From contig CAUWAG010000013.1 in the NCBI GenBank assembly GCA_963556695.1, positions 186,001-250,000 of the forward strand: 64,000 nt of DNA. Reading direction: 5' to 3'. A program made the translations under genes and the position numbers. Source of the stretch: Anthostomella pinea (Eukaryota > Ascomycota > Sordariomycetes > Xylariales > Xylariaceae). Positions 11,715-22,717 of the stretch are shown piece by piece (the stretch's first letter is position 1; every line of letters begins with the position of its first letter). The notes under the pieces are model-generated. The model had not been told where the DNA came from. It was given only the letters and a program-made list of their open reading frames with translations, and made no database searches.

Positions 11715-13190
11715 ATGCCAAAGAAGATAGATCACGGCCCTCCGACACGACAGTCTACCCGCCTCTCTCAACAGAAAGACATCAACGAATGGACGCCAGG
11801 AGAAACGAGTCCCAAGACCGAAGAGTTAGACAAAGACGTCCTCATTACACCCTCGAGCCCAGCGCCAGAAGAGCCCGCTCAAGCCCTTAGCAACCTAGAG
11901 CCAGAAAAGCCTGTTGCCCCTCATCGCGACTCAGAGCAAGAAACACCTGTCACTAGCAGCGAAGTCAAAGAATCCGATTACGATTCTGTTATTAAGAACT
12001 TTGAGGTCCATTCAAAGCCCAAGGTATTCCATAAAAACTCTGCTACAATTTCCCCCTTTTCCCAGCCGCCCGATATGCCTGAGGACAACCTCAACCCTAC
12101 ACTCCAGCAGCTAATGGCTGAGATCGCCTCCCTAAAGGCCCAAGTCAGCGCTGGAACCCACAATGACAACGACCGCCGCTCTCGCGAGATCACACCCGCG
12201 AACAGTGCCTTTGGCGGCACCGACTTCAAGCCCACCGGGTTTGCGGCCCTTCCCGCGTTTGTGCCTTTTGGCCAAGACCAGGATGCCCGCAACCCCCACT
12301 ATGATAAAAAAGCTAGAGAGTCCCGACACGAACCTGGCATGTTCGCCAGAGAAAAGGACCTCTTTAACAAATAGATCATCAAGCTGGCCGATAAATGCGA
12401 GGAAGACAAAGAGACCTTCAAAAAAGAACGCAGCCATATGGCTCTTATTTTCAACATGACGGCAGGACCTGCTAACGACCTTCTGGAGTCCCGCTACCAG
12501 TCGGTTCTTATGCCGTTCCAGAACACTGTTGAGATGGTCGCCACTCTTTCCGCCGTGTACCACAACGCCAACTAAGCGTCTAAAGCTTAGGCCGAGCTAG
12601 CGAAGCTCAAATATAACCCCTTTGACAAGGAAATAGACATCCACCAGTTTATCGGAAAGGTTAACAGCCTGGCAGACAAAGCAGGTATCGACAAGGACCT
12701 GCATAAAACCACTCTCTATGAGCATATCCCTGCCGACCTTGACACCCGTCTGCTGAAGGATTCTAAGGATTTGCGCATCTCTTACAAAGATTTTACTGCT
12801 TCTGTTGTCGATGCCGCCGTTGCTCGTTACCATGCTCAGGAAGAGAGGAAGGAGCGCAAACTAACCCGCCGTGAGCCGTCTCCCCCAGAGACCAAACCCA
12901 GCCGCCGATCTCGCGGGTACCGCGAGCGCCGCAAGATCAAAAAGGAAGTCAAGACTACGGCTGTGCCTGTCAAAGAGACTCCCTCTCTGTTAGAAAAAGA
13001 GAAGAGCGCTCTCATGGACGCCGGACTCTGTTTTTTGTACAAGAAGCCTGGTCATCAGTCTCGCCATTGCCCCGATCGCAAGATTATCGCCAACATGCTC
13101 CAGGCATTTGACCACGAGGAATCTGACGCACAATCATTGAGCATCGCTGAGAATACTCCTTCTGATTCTTTTTCTGATTCAAAAAACTAA
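11715..13190 (+). pseudogene. gypsy gag with premature stops
   Basis: One frame runs from the ATG at 11715 to TAA at 13190, interrupted by TAG at 12372 and by a TAA and a TAG near 12570-12590. All three fit Gln codons changed by C to T (the context reads N-x-A-S-K-A-x-A-E-L). The capsid-like part (DKCEEDKETFKKERSHMAL to YEHIPADLDTRLL) is followed by a basic region and a zinc knuckle, CFLYKKPGHQSRHC. In this CX2CX4HX4C motif the second Cys is Tyr, as TGC to TAC would give. Structural role: capsid and nucleocapsid of the retrotransposon particle. Confidence 0.8.
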
Positions 13191-13195
13191 AACGG

Positions 13196-16100
13196 CTGTC
13201 GGAAGTCTTCTCAATAGCCTACGTACCACAATTGGCGAAAGTCAGTAAATCATTAAGATCAAATACATTCACTAAATCTGTCAAGTTATTAGTTAATGGC
13301 ATTGGTCTTAAGACACACGCCCTTTGTGATACAGGAGCTGATATCTCTCTCTCAATGACCCCCAAGATGGCCCAGAAACTCGTCGATCGGGTAGGTGCCA
13401 AAATGGAGCGGTTGGACAAGCCCTTGATGTTGAGCGACTTTAACGGAGCAGCGACTGCTCGCGCAACACACCAGATTCGAGTCACCCTTGAGATTGACGG
13501 ACGACAATTTCCTTGTCAGAAATTTATAATCATTCCTATCGCTAATAATGTCTTTATCGGACAAGATTGGTTAACCAAGCAGAATGTGTGGATGTATCCT
13601 GCTTCCCGCATGATCTGTTGGCCTGAAGATCGACCAGCTTTGGCCCAATATGCCCCAAGCATCTTAGTCAAGCATTCTTTACCTTTGCTTGATATGAAGG
13701 CCCAAACCGATGTTTTCCACCGCGACCGCTTGATGACAACTGAAGACCGACAATTGAAGGTTCGCAAGATCTTATAGAACCCTTGGCGATCGATATCACC
13801 AGCACCCTTGGTCGTAGCGATGTCCCCTATTGAAAGCAAGGCTTCAACCGGCGACAGCGACCTCACTGCCGGCATTTATGCCATCCTTACAGACCCTCGT
13901 CAAGAGAGATAGAAGAAGCAACAGATGCCCCAGGTTGCTGTCCCGCTGGAATGACCCTCAACATATCCTTCGGTCAGCTTGAACGCTCTTATTGTCGATC
14001 CCAAGACCTGGAACAAGACTTTCGACAGAAAGCATATTCTATTCCCGGAAGGAGAGGACCCTGAACATATAGCCAAGGTACGATCGAAACTTCCACACGA
14101 GTTGGCCCATCTCGAAGGATTCTTCTCCAAGAAAGCCTTTACCAAATTGCTGCCCAGCCGCCCCAGCTTTGTTGTGATCCTTAAACTGGCGAAACCCTTA
14201 GAAGGAAAACCTTCACGATATCCTATGCCATTCGTCTTCCTTAGACTAAGAAAAGAAACCACCGACGAGCTACTGAAGATTGGATTCATCGAGCGCTGTA
14301 TGGCCGACAAGCCTACCCCTACGTTATTTGTACCCAAGCCTCACTCCGGAGAACATTGATTCTGTGTGGACTACCGTTGGATCAATGATTTCATCAAGGG
14401 AAGACAGGTGCTCGCCCCAGACGTCCAGGGCACGATCAGCCGCTGTGGACGAGCAAGGCGCCTCACTAAGATTGACATTATCCATGCTTTTAACCGCCTG
14501 TTGATGGACCCCGGGTCTTGATATCTGACGGCTTTTACGACCCGACAAGGGACTTTCCAATGGAAGGTGCTGCCGTTTGGACTCAAGGTCGGCCCCGCCT
14601 GGTTCCAAGGCTTCATCAACGCCCAGCTTAACGAACTACTTGACCTGTTTGCCAGCGCCTATGCGGACGATGTATTGGTTTACTCAGAAGGCGACGAACC
14701 AGAGCATTTTGAACAGACTGAGGAGGTCATTTATCGGTTGCATCGAGCAGGCCTCCAAGGAGACATCAAGAAATCCAGCTTTAACGTCACTGAGGTGGAT
14801 TATCTGGGTATGATCCTTGAGACAGGCAAAGGTGTTCGAATGGACCCCGCCAAAGTCGCTGCTATCCTCGACTGGGATTGGGATGATTTGAATTCAAAGT
14901 CAGCCGTTCAATCTTTCTTGGGATTATACAATTTCATCCGACTGTTCTGTTATCACGCCAGTGACCTCGCCAAACCGCTTAACTGGTTGCTAAAGAAAGA
15001 CGTGCCCTTCGAGAAAGGACCTGAGCAAAAGGAAGCTTTCGAGGCGTTAAAGAAGCTTGCCACTGAAGCGCCTGTCCTTGCCTTCTTCAAACCTGGCCGA
15101 CCAACCAAGGTTGATACCAATGCCTCAGGCAAAGCCACAGGTGGTGTCATTTGGCAGCAGCAGGAAGATAGAGAATGGAAACCGATTGGCTACTCTTCAA
15201 AGATTATGTCTGTAGCCGAGCAGAATTATCCTATCCAGGACCAAGAGCTTCTCGCAGTAGTGAACACCCTTAAAGACTTCGAGCCTGATCTATAAGGAAC
15301 CAAGTTCTTTGTTCAGACCGATCATTAAGCTCTGATCTACTGGTCAACCAAGAAGCTGCTCTCAACAAGACAGATTTGCTGGTCATATTACCTGGCCAAT
15401 TTTGACATCACGTTCCGATACCGCCCGGGCAAAGACAACGTGGCCGCCGACGCCCTTTCTCGTAAGACCATCAAGAACCCTACGGTCAAAGCCCGGGAAT
15501 TGCAAGATCGGACATTCGCCCTGATACCACTAGAGAGAGAAAATCAAGCCAATTGCCCCGATTCAAATACAAGGGATCAATGCCCTTACTACGACCGAGT
15601 TGCGAGGCGCTGATCTGGTGGATGTCATCATCAAAAAGAACAAAAAGCAAAACCTGGGCCGAAAAGAAGGATTGTTGGTCGTTCCTGAAACCATCATGGA
15701 TGGAAAGATCTTCCTGTGCACCGCTTTGATACGTGAAGCTCATGAGCTGAAAGCTTTCGCCCACGCCGGCCAAAACAAGACCCTTCAGCTCTTAAAGAAG
15801 GAGTACTACTGGCAAGGCCGTAATAACAATATCAAGCGGTACATCAAGAACTGTCGAGATTACCAGAGGAATAAGACTCGACATGACAAGACCCCAGGGC
15901 TCCTTCACCCATTACTTATCCCAAAGCGCGTCTGGGAGCATGTTATGGTTGACGGCAAGAGCATGCCAAAAAATGACAAAGGTTATGATTACGTCTGGGC
16001 TTTTGTCTGTCAATTTAGTAAGCTGTTAGCTACTCTCCCTGGTCATAAGAGAGACACCGCAGAGACACTAGCCCACCAGTATTACAGCGCTCTCTATCGT

Positions 16101-17140
16101 TTCCTTGGTATTCCTTACAAGTGGATCAGTGACAACGCCGGACCCTTTATCTCCGAGTTCCTTGAAATCCTCAATAAACTCACCAGAACAAAGCATTGCC
16201 ATGGTAGCTCTCGACACCCTTAGACCCAAGGAAGCATCGAAATCACAAATGCCAAATTGGATCAGAAGCTAAGGTTCTACGTGGATAAATACCAAACTAG
16301 AGAGAGCATCTCCCTGCCCTGGACTTAGCCCATAACGCTGCCTATCACTCGACTATTGGGATGTCCCCGTTAGAAGTCGTCCTCGGAACCAGCCCGCGTA
16401 ACCCTCTCTCTCTGCCACTGCCGGAGGTAGATTTAACAACCGACCAAGAGAAGAAAGCGTTAGAGATTGTCAAACAAAACCAAAAGGTCCAGGAGTTAGC
16501 ACAACAGAACGCTGTAGCGGCACATGCGCTGATAGAAACCCAAGCCAACAAGAAGCACCAATCTGTGGACTTTACCGTTTCCGACATAGTATACGTAAGT
16601 AAGAAGGGATTCTTGACTGAAGCCCCGACCATGAAGCTGGACTCCCAGAACGCCGGTCCATGGACCATTATGGAAAAAAGAGGCCACAGCTTCATCCTTG
16701 ACACGCCACCCTGGTATAAAGGTAGCAAGCTCTTCCACGCTAATCGCCTTTGGAAAGTAGCTCAGAACCTGCTGCCGCAGCAACAGCTGGAACCAGAACC
16801 GCCAGTGGAGATCAACAGAGAACCGGAATAAGAAGTGGAAAAGATCCTAGCATCACGGCTTTTCGGACAGCGTCAAAGACTCCAATACCAAGTATCCTGG
16901 GTAGGATTAGACCCGGATGAGACATGGTACCCAGCCAGCGACCTGAAGAACTCGCCGCTGCTATTAGAGTCCTTCTATAGAGAGTACCCTGATGCAGCTG
17001 GGCCTCCAGTACGCCTGCAGCATTGGATACAGAAGGCTGCGGAGAACAAGTTCAAGGGGGATCATAAAGACGACAAAGTCGCTAAACACAAGGCAATAAG
17101 AGTGAGAACCAAGAAAAAGCACAGAACGAGACACTCCTGA
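13196..17140 (+). pseudogene. gypsy pol: protease, RT, RNase H, integrase, chromodomain
   Basis: The protease site is HALCDTGADISLSM (about 13310). The RT begins near PLEGKPSRYPMPFVF, has the catalytic YADD at about 14660, and is followed by RNase H (KVDTNASGKATGGVIW). These lie in frame 2 with stops at 13775, 14357, 14520, 15293 and others. The integrase shifts to frame 3 (15600-16223): the zinc-binding region is HELKAFAHAG..NCRDYQRNK, where the last Cys is Tyr, and the core includes VMVDGKSM and WISDNAGPFISEF. Frame 2 resumes at 16361 and ends in a chromodomain (VEKILASRLFGQ..YQVSWVGLDPDETWYP) after a single stop at 16829. Chromodomains direct integration toward marked chromatin in this clade. 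Confidence 0.85.
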
Positions 17141-17212
17141 GACAATATTCTCGCTATTTCTCTCTTTTCAAGCCTCCTGACCGCCAGGCGATCAGGGCTT
17201 GGAAGGGGGTAA

Positions 17213-17441
17213 TGTAAGGACCTGCTCCCAAGCAGCCCTCAACTACCAGGACTGTGGTAGCCAATCGGAAGCTGGCTGTGGGGATCAGGCACAAGCAGAG
17301 CTCTAACTGCTCCTGGACTTGGTTGCGCTTTTCGCAATGCGTTGTTGGTCATTTCTTTCCTTTTCTCTTTAGCTTAGAATCTTTGTCTATAGCACCCAAT
17401 GGACTGAGTTCGCCTCAATGCCTTGATCTGGTCGTGACACA
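17213..17441 (+). repeat. 3' LTR of the gypsy element
   Basis: It starts TGTAAGGACC directly after the purine tract GGAAGGGGG and ends GTGACACA, giving the usual TG..CA ends. It is 229 bp long. Confidence 0.7.
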
Positions 17442-17442
17442 A

Positions 17443-18807
17443 CACAGTCAAAGGACTCCCAGTAAAGTCAACCAGGAGGGCTATGAAAACTTATGTTATT
17501 CTTATTCTTATATATGGCTTAGAGGCCTGGTACCCAGGAATCAAAAAAATCAGGACCTCATGTGAGACATCAGCATATCGCATTAAAGGGCTTCTTGGAA
17601 CGATAGATGCTGTACTACAAACAGCAATTAGGGCTATCCTGCCGGTCTAGAAAACACATCCTGGACATATCCTACACTTTGAATCACAGATTTTTCTAGC
17701 AAGAGTTCTTATAAAGTCAATAAGACAACGTCACGGCCTATAACTCGAATAAATAGACCAAAGACACCTTTTTGTTAACAGGCTCTAAGTACAAGCTCGC
17801 AAGGAACCAATAAGGCTACAAAAGAGCTTCCAACTAGTCCCTGACTTCTAGAGACCAATACTCCCCAAACTATTATGGAAGAAGCCCCCAATCTATAAGG
17901 ACAAAGACAAAAAAATAGAGCTCTTTAAGTAATAACTACGGGAGAGAAACGTGAACACTGACCTTGTCATCTACTCAGATAGATCACAATTGGACGACAA
18001 AGGCACAACCCGCACTGGATGGGGCTACACCATTAGAAAAGACAACATTACACAAGAAGTATACCGGGGAAAAAACAGACTTCTTCAAACAGAAGTAATA
18101 GATGCTGAAGTCCATAGTGCTCTCCAAGGTCTTGCAGCAGCCAGGGCAATTGGACACGGAAAATAGTTATATGTCTGCCTGGACAACACGTCAGTAATAG
18201 ATGGGCTCAATGGGACTCCACCCGAGACATCACAGAACATTTTTCTATAATTTCAAGAACTTGCCACAGCACACACTCCCGGAGTGACCATTAAATAGAT
18301 TCCTGGACACAGAGATATTGATAGCAATAAAGCTACCGACACACTAACAAAAAAGGGTGCCATGTTAAAAACAGACACGATAAACCTTTCTATAATCTCT
18401 TGGGTCAAGAGAAATCTCAAAAAAAAGGACAGGAAAGAGTTCAACTAATGGTAGAAAGACCAATCAGAACCTAGGTATCAAGAAGTATACTCATATACAG
18501 TAATTAAAAGAGACCTTATATCTTTTAAAAGGAGTGCTTTACACAGACTTCTAGCAGCCAGATCTGGACATAGCGACTTTGCTAGATACCATGAACGCTT
18601 TGGGCATACAGATTTGAATGATCACTGCAGCTGTGGTGAGAAGAAAACATCACAACACATTTTCTTTTGTAAGAGGCTGGGGAAAAACCGGCTGCTGCCT
18701 AGGTACTCGCCTAGGACAGCTTGTTTACAATACTTAGGGAAGAGGAACACAAAATGGGCAAAATTCATGGAGAAGAGCAAGTTCTTTTCAACAATCTGCC
18801 CCCGATA
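17443..18807 (+). pseudogene. LINE ORF2 C-terminal part: RT end, RNase H, Cys/His motif
   Basis: In one frame, VKGLPVKSTRRAMKTY leads through IYGLEAWYPG and LLGTIDAVLQTAIRAILPV to an RNase H domain. Its catalytic set is visible: IYSDRSQLDDKG (Asp), TEVIDAEVHSAL (Glu), VCLDNTSVIDG (Asp) and IPGHRDIDSNKATD (His and Asp). The end carries CSCGEKKTSQHIFFC. Stops sit where Trp or Gln is expected, for example before KTHPGH, IPGH, LRERN and KDQ. That is the transition pattern of repeat-induced point mutation. Non-LTR elements with a C-terminal RNase H are typical of fungal Tad-like clades. Confidence 0.8.
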
Positions 18808-18906
18808 GATAGCTTTTCTTAAAGGACCAGATAGATGACCCCAAGGTCATACCGCCACAACAACGGGGATGGGCCCGCGAGCGGGACTGACTGTACTTAT
18901 TTTCTT

Positions 18907-19001
18907 GAGACCTCCACAACCCTGCGATACAGAGGCTCTGGAAGGCGTGGTTTGCACTACTGAGGAGCGATCCCCCACGTTAAATACAATCAATCAATCA
19001 A
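18907..19001 (+). repeat. LINE 3' tail, shared with the SINEs
   Basis: About 94 bp ending TAAATACAATCAATCAATCA align nearly base for base with the 3' ends of both SINE copies. For example, GGCTCTGG-AGGCGTGGTTTGC is shared apart from single substitutions. This segment is the likely recognition site of the LINE reverse transcriptase. Confidence 0.8.
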
Positions 19002-19014
19002 TGACGGGCGGTAA
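19002..19014. repeat. right target-site duplication of the LINE (13 bp)
   Basis: This copy is identical to 11144-11156 and follows the CAAT tail. Confidence 0.7.
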
Positions 19015-19762
19015 GTTACGTCGAACGTAGTATTGGTACCACCACACAGTCACCACAGTCGCTCGCGCATAATGTCCTACTCACTACATCAGGAACTCGT
19101 AATCTTCTTGTAACTTTGGGCATCGCAATGTAATGATCCCGCAGAGTGTTATGCTGGTGCCTGCGCATGCTGTGCTCGCTCAAGACTCTTGAGGTTGGTG
19201 CGAACTTTCTGGAGATCCATCAGTCAGCGGTCAGGGGTATGAAGCCAGGGCCCTGGTAGGTCATCTGACATCTACTATAGATCAGACTCCCCACATGGTG
19301 CGCTCCCAATCACAACCCGGTGTTCATATCTAGGTGACCCTTGCAGTTTCATCTGATGTTTTTCCTCCAGTACGATACAACCCAGTTACGCCAGGAAGCG
19401 GCTCAGTTTGCGGCTCAGTTTCTCGATTAGGAAGAGCACTTCGAAATAAAGTGAAGAGGAATGGGATGATGGGGATTTCCATGGTTCTTGGTTGCTATTG
19501 AGACGCCGCCAAGAGAAACAAGTTAAATTCTTCGGTTCTACCCGGAAATCCGTGATCCATCGCAAGGTGGGCAAGCGAGAGGCTCGTGAGAACCGGGTCG
19601 CTGGGTTTTCGCCATGTGAATAAATACACCGCGATGTCCTTCACCTTCGAGACGGCGTTCTTAGCCCTCAAGCTCTCTCAGACAGTCGTTGTCGTCGTCT
19701 TCTCGTTCTTTACACATTCTCTCGTTCCCTTCACCAAGATTTCGTTCGTCCACTAGGCCCGG
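19015..19762. other. intergenic interval upstream of the DUF1996 gene
   Basis: Nothing recognisable except a pyrimidine-rich leader from about 19640 to 19760, common before fungal starts. Confidence 0.45.
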
Positions 19763-20848
19763 ATGCCTTCTTCATTCGTTTCCCGGGCCGGCTTCGCCAG
19801 TGTCATCGTCGCTCAAGCCGCGCATGCGTATACCCAGGCCAACATCGCCACCCCTTTCATGTACAAGAACATCGATCCCATCGTGTTCCCGGGATCGTTC
19901 GATCAGTCGCACTTACACTCCTTCTTCGGATCCGATGCCGTGACGGCCAACACCAACAGCAGCGCTGAGCTGCAAGGGGGGTGCAGTAATGCCGATAACC
20001 CGAACGACTTGTCCGTTTACTGTTAGTAGTCCTATTCCTAGCAGCATTGTTGTATCTTCGGCTTTGCAAATACTGACTGTCTACCACTAGGGGTACCCAC
20101 CGCTCTTTACACCACCGACTCGGGCTCGACCTGGACGCCTGTGCCTGTAATGCGCTTCAGCGCTTACTACAACCTCGGCGAGTCGCCGGCCGAGGTCGCA
20201 ATCCCGCAAAATGTGAAGATGTTGGCCGGGGCCGCGAACGCCACGACAGCGGCCGACATGCCGCCCAACGCGGGCATCGAGTGGTTCTGCGAGGGCGACG
20301 ACGGCATCGCAGCCGACGCCAACGGGTTCCCCAGCAGCACGTGCAGCACGCATCTGCAGACGCTGCTCTACTTCCCGGAGTGCGTCAACACCGACTCGCT
20401 CGAGACGGCGTACAAGAGCACCGACTACGGCACGACGAACAGGTGCCCCGAGGGTATGAGCAGCATGCCCCAGCTGCGCTTCAGCATTCGCTATGACCTG
20501 CGCTCGGTGCTTGCCGATGGCTGGAGCGGCACCGCGCCCCTGCGGCTGTCGTGCGGCAACGCCTTCTGCTCGCACGGCGACTTCATCAACGGCTGGACGC
20601 CGACGGGTGCCCAGAACATGGTCGCCACTACCAGCGAAAAGGAACACTTCTTGGCCGTTAATGGGGATCGCGGCAATGCGGGCGATCTGTCGACATGCAC
20701 CCAGACGGATGCCGACCCGACGCACGGCACGAGCGACTTTGCTGAGAGTGTTGCGCTCATGAGCAGCAGCAGCAGTAGCAAGCGTTCTGTGCCTGCTGTT
20801 GGCTGGACTTCGAGAAACAGGCTTGCGCGCAGTCTTGCTCGTGCTTGA
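19763..20848 (+). CDS. secreted DUF1996-domain protein
   Basis: The gene encodes about 338 aa in two exons, 19763-20021 and 20091-20848. The intron runs gttagt..ccactag and completes a Trp codon (SVYWVPTALY). A short hydrophobic N-terminus (FASVIVAQAAHAY) looks like a signal peptide. The domain core is visible as PIVFPGSFDQSHLHSFFGSDA, the family's conserved H-x-H-x-F-F-G motif. It is followed by Cys-rich loops (CSNADNPNDL, GIEWFCEGDD, CSTHLQTLLYFPECVN) and a late SCGNAFCSHGDFINGW motif. DUF1996 proteins are extracellular fungal proteins of unknown biochemical role. The C-terminus is Ser/Arg rich, without a clear GPI signal. Confidence 0.85.
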
Positions 20849-21373
20849 TTGACGATTGACCGGGGCAGACAGAGTAGAGGATGGTTCATGTATACATTCA
20901 CTTCTAGTGCACTTCGATCAGCGTTGTCACATGATGTTTTTACCTTCCTTTCAAAATCACCTCGGCCGTGTTTCTACTTGCTTCTCTGTGCGTCAGGACT
21001 CTCCAGCTGCTGGTGAATCCAAATTCCGAGAGATGAAGGCGTGGTAACACAAATGGAGATGCGAAGGTTCTTTAGGATCGTAAGACACAAGTCCCTGGCC
21101 GTCTTCTGTACGGTGAGGCAACGTTTCTGTCGTCGACTGTCCCCCATGATATGAAGCCGAGGTTGATCGTCTCGCAAACATAACCCCATCTGAAGAAGGA
21201 AAAGCCAAGCTCCGAGCTGGCCTCCGGGCGAGGCGGTGGCGCTTGTTTTCAGCTCGGATAGTTAAGGTAGTAAGTAAGACCAAGCACAAGACAAACCTCA
21301 GAGGTTGTGTAGCCACCGATGATCAGTGCATCTGATCGGCCAGACTACGAAATAAGCTAGGTAACGCCAGACA
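20849..21373. other. intergenic interval
   Basis: 3' flank of the DUF1996 gene up to the SINE. I see no gene. Confidence 0.45.
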
Positions 21374-21388
21374 AGACCATCTCGTATA
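21374..21388. repeat. target-site duplication, left of SINE copy A
   Basis: AGACCATCTCGTATA, 15 bp, is repeated exactly at 21961-21975. Confidence 0.85.
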
Positions 21389-21960
21389 GATTGTTTGATT
21401 GATTGTATTTATCGTGGGTGCAGTCCCTCAACAGGGCAAACCACGCCTCCCAGAGCCATTGCATCGCAAGGTTGTAGAGGTGTCAGTCTAGGTACATTCA
21501 GATCCGTGCACGAGCCCATCCTCGCTGTAACAGTACCAACCTGGAGTGACCAGATGGTTTTAGTCAATACCCAAGCACGATTCTGTCAAAAAAACCTCCT
21601 GTCCAGTGACAAAACGACCCAATGAACCTCAGTCCTCTGGTGTACACATCGTTCCAGTAGCCGTTCGATATATGTCACATTAATGGGTGCAGTAGGTATT
21701 TGTTATCTGCTGGCAAGGGAAACCACAAGGGGAAAAACCTTACAGGAGTGGGTATTATGGAGATAAGCTGCTTGGCTATCGGGCTCTGCGATAATGGGGC
21801 CTCTCCACTGTCGTGTGCTGGTTATCGACTCGCACAAGCCGGGTCAGAAAGAGGCCATAGCAGGATTTGAACCCACTTGTTCTCGTGGCCCATCGCACAA
21901 ACGAGAACACAACCAGGCGCAATGACTGTGGTCAGTATTTGACCATTGCGCCATACGGCC
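21389..21960 (-). mobile_element. tRNA-derived SINE, copy A
   Basis: The 572-bp element is read on the minus strand. Its 5' head (21960 downward) is tRNA-like: an acceptor-type pairing between GGCCGTA and TATGGCC, A box TGGCGCAATGG (21943-21953) and B box GGTTCAAATCC (21863-21873). A hairpin with arms like GTTCTCG/CGAGAAC fills the long arm between them. The 3' end (21389-21485) matches the LINE 3' tail and finishes in CAAT-type repeats. Compared with copy B it carries 18 extra bp (AATGACTGTGGTCAGTAT-like) just after the A box; otherwise the two are the same length. It has no protein-coding capacity and relies on reverse transcriptase supplied by a LINE. Confidence 0.85.
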
Positions 21961-21975
21961 AGACCATCTCGTATA
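21961..21975. repeat. target-site duplication, right of SINE copy A
   Basis: Exact 15-bp copy of 21374-21388. Confidence 0.85.
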
Positions 21976-22717
21976 AGTTGTGACGTCAAGCAGACCAAGG
22001 AATCGCGGAAGCTCTATATACTTCTGATTGCATTCATTCCATTGTGGCTGAATCAGTAGCCCGGGCTGTTTGGAGTATAGTAATGACTCTGTCGGACTGC
22101 GTATGTAGCGTATGATCATATGCATCGGCTCGCCGTGAGGATTGTAAGGAGGGAGAAGCATTCAGACCGTCAGTCGTCTATCCGGAGCAGAGCGACGCTG
22201 GGCGGACCTCTATCAGGAAGAAAAAGAACAAGGCGGCTCACTTGACTCAGCCCCACGCCCCTTACCGGAGCAGCTGTGGAGATCCCGACTCATTGATGAA
22301 CTAGAGACGCATCGAATGAGACCGGCAACCCGACCCGACCGCTATATTATTCGCTACGAGAACGCCGAACCTGGGCTTCGCCAACTGACGGGACGATCTC
22401 CGGGTCTCACATCTAGGTTTGACGGGCCAACGAAATCCCATCGCTCGAGGAAATCTTGCGTGGATACCCTGTCCACCCACTGCCAGCCACCACGACTCGA
22501 TAGACGTGGGTGATACGTGTGGCGGCATTTGGGAATGACTTCAAGCGGCTGGGTGAGACATAGTGCAGTCCTGGCGTTCAGAGAATGCTGCTTTGAAGGT
22601 ATATAAACCGACGATTCCAACCAACTCAAGGTTGACTATTAGCATCTACTCGACAACCTTCTACACCAGATCACTATCACCTGCATCTAGTACCTAACAG
22701 CCGCCCAACTCATTAAT
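21976..22717. other. intergenic interval and promoter of the PhiA-like gene
   Basis: The only clear element is the TATA box at 22600-22607. No gene is supported. Confidence 0.45.
22600..22607 (+). promoter_or_regulatory. TATA box of the PhiA-like gene
   Basis: TATATAAA lies about 111 bp upstream of the ATG at 22718. A canonical TATA fits a strongly or conditionally expressed secreted-protein gene. Confidence 0.5.

Larger units (their letters stand above)
11543..17441 (+). mobile_element. Ty3/gypsy chromovirus, inactive
   Basis: The order is LTR remnant, gag with a zinc knuckle, aspartic protease, reverse transcriptase (YADD), RNase H, integrase (HHCC, D..D..E core), chromodomain, polypurine tract (about 17201-17209) and 3' LTR (17213-17441). 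This gene order plus the C-terminal chromodomain defines a chromovirus. It carries many in-frame stops and at least one frameshift, and its 5' LTR is lost, so it cannot transpose on its own. It lies inside the LINE, so it inserted later. Confidence 0.9.
11157..19001 (+). mobile_element. degenerate LINE (non-LTR retrotransposon), split by a gypsy insertion
   Basis: The element is bounded by a 13-bp direct repeat and ends in a CAAT-repeat tail at about 18985-19001. Its right part (17443-18830) encodes the end of ORF2. It has the reverse-transcriptase C-terminal region (AMKTYVILILIYGLEAWYPG), an RNase H domain, and a terminal CSCG..H..C cluster, as in fungal Tad/I-type LINEs. The left part (11157-11542) has a short open frame (11254-11505) that may be the start of ORF1. 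The bulk of ORF1, endonuclease and RT is missing, so an internal deletion accompanied or followed the gypsy insertion. Whether the left 386 bp truly belong to the same LINE rests only on the duplication. Confidence 0.65.

Noticed and set aside
20087..20725. 212-codon minus-strand frame
   Set aside because: Antisense shadow of the DUF1996 exon, caused by high GC at third positions.
21395..21625. ORFs inside the SINE copies (also at 48030)
   Set aside because: They lie antisense to the SINE and are maintained only because the two copies are similar.
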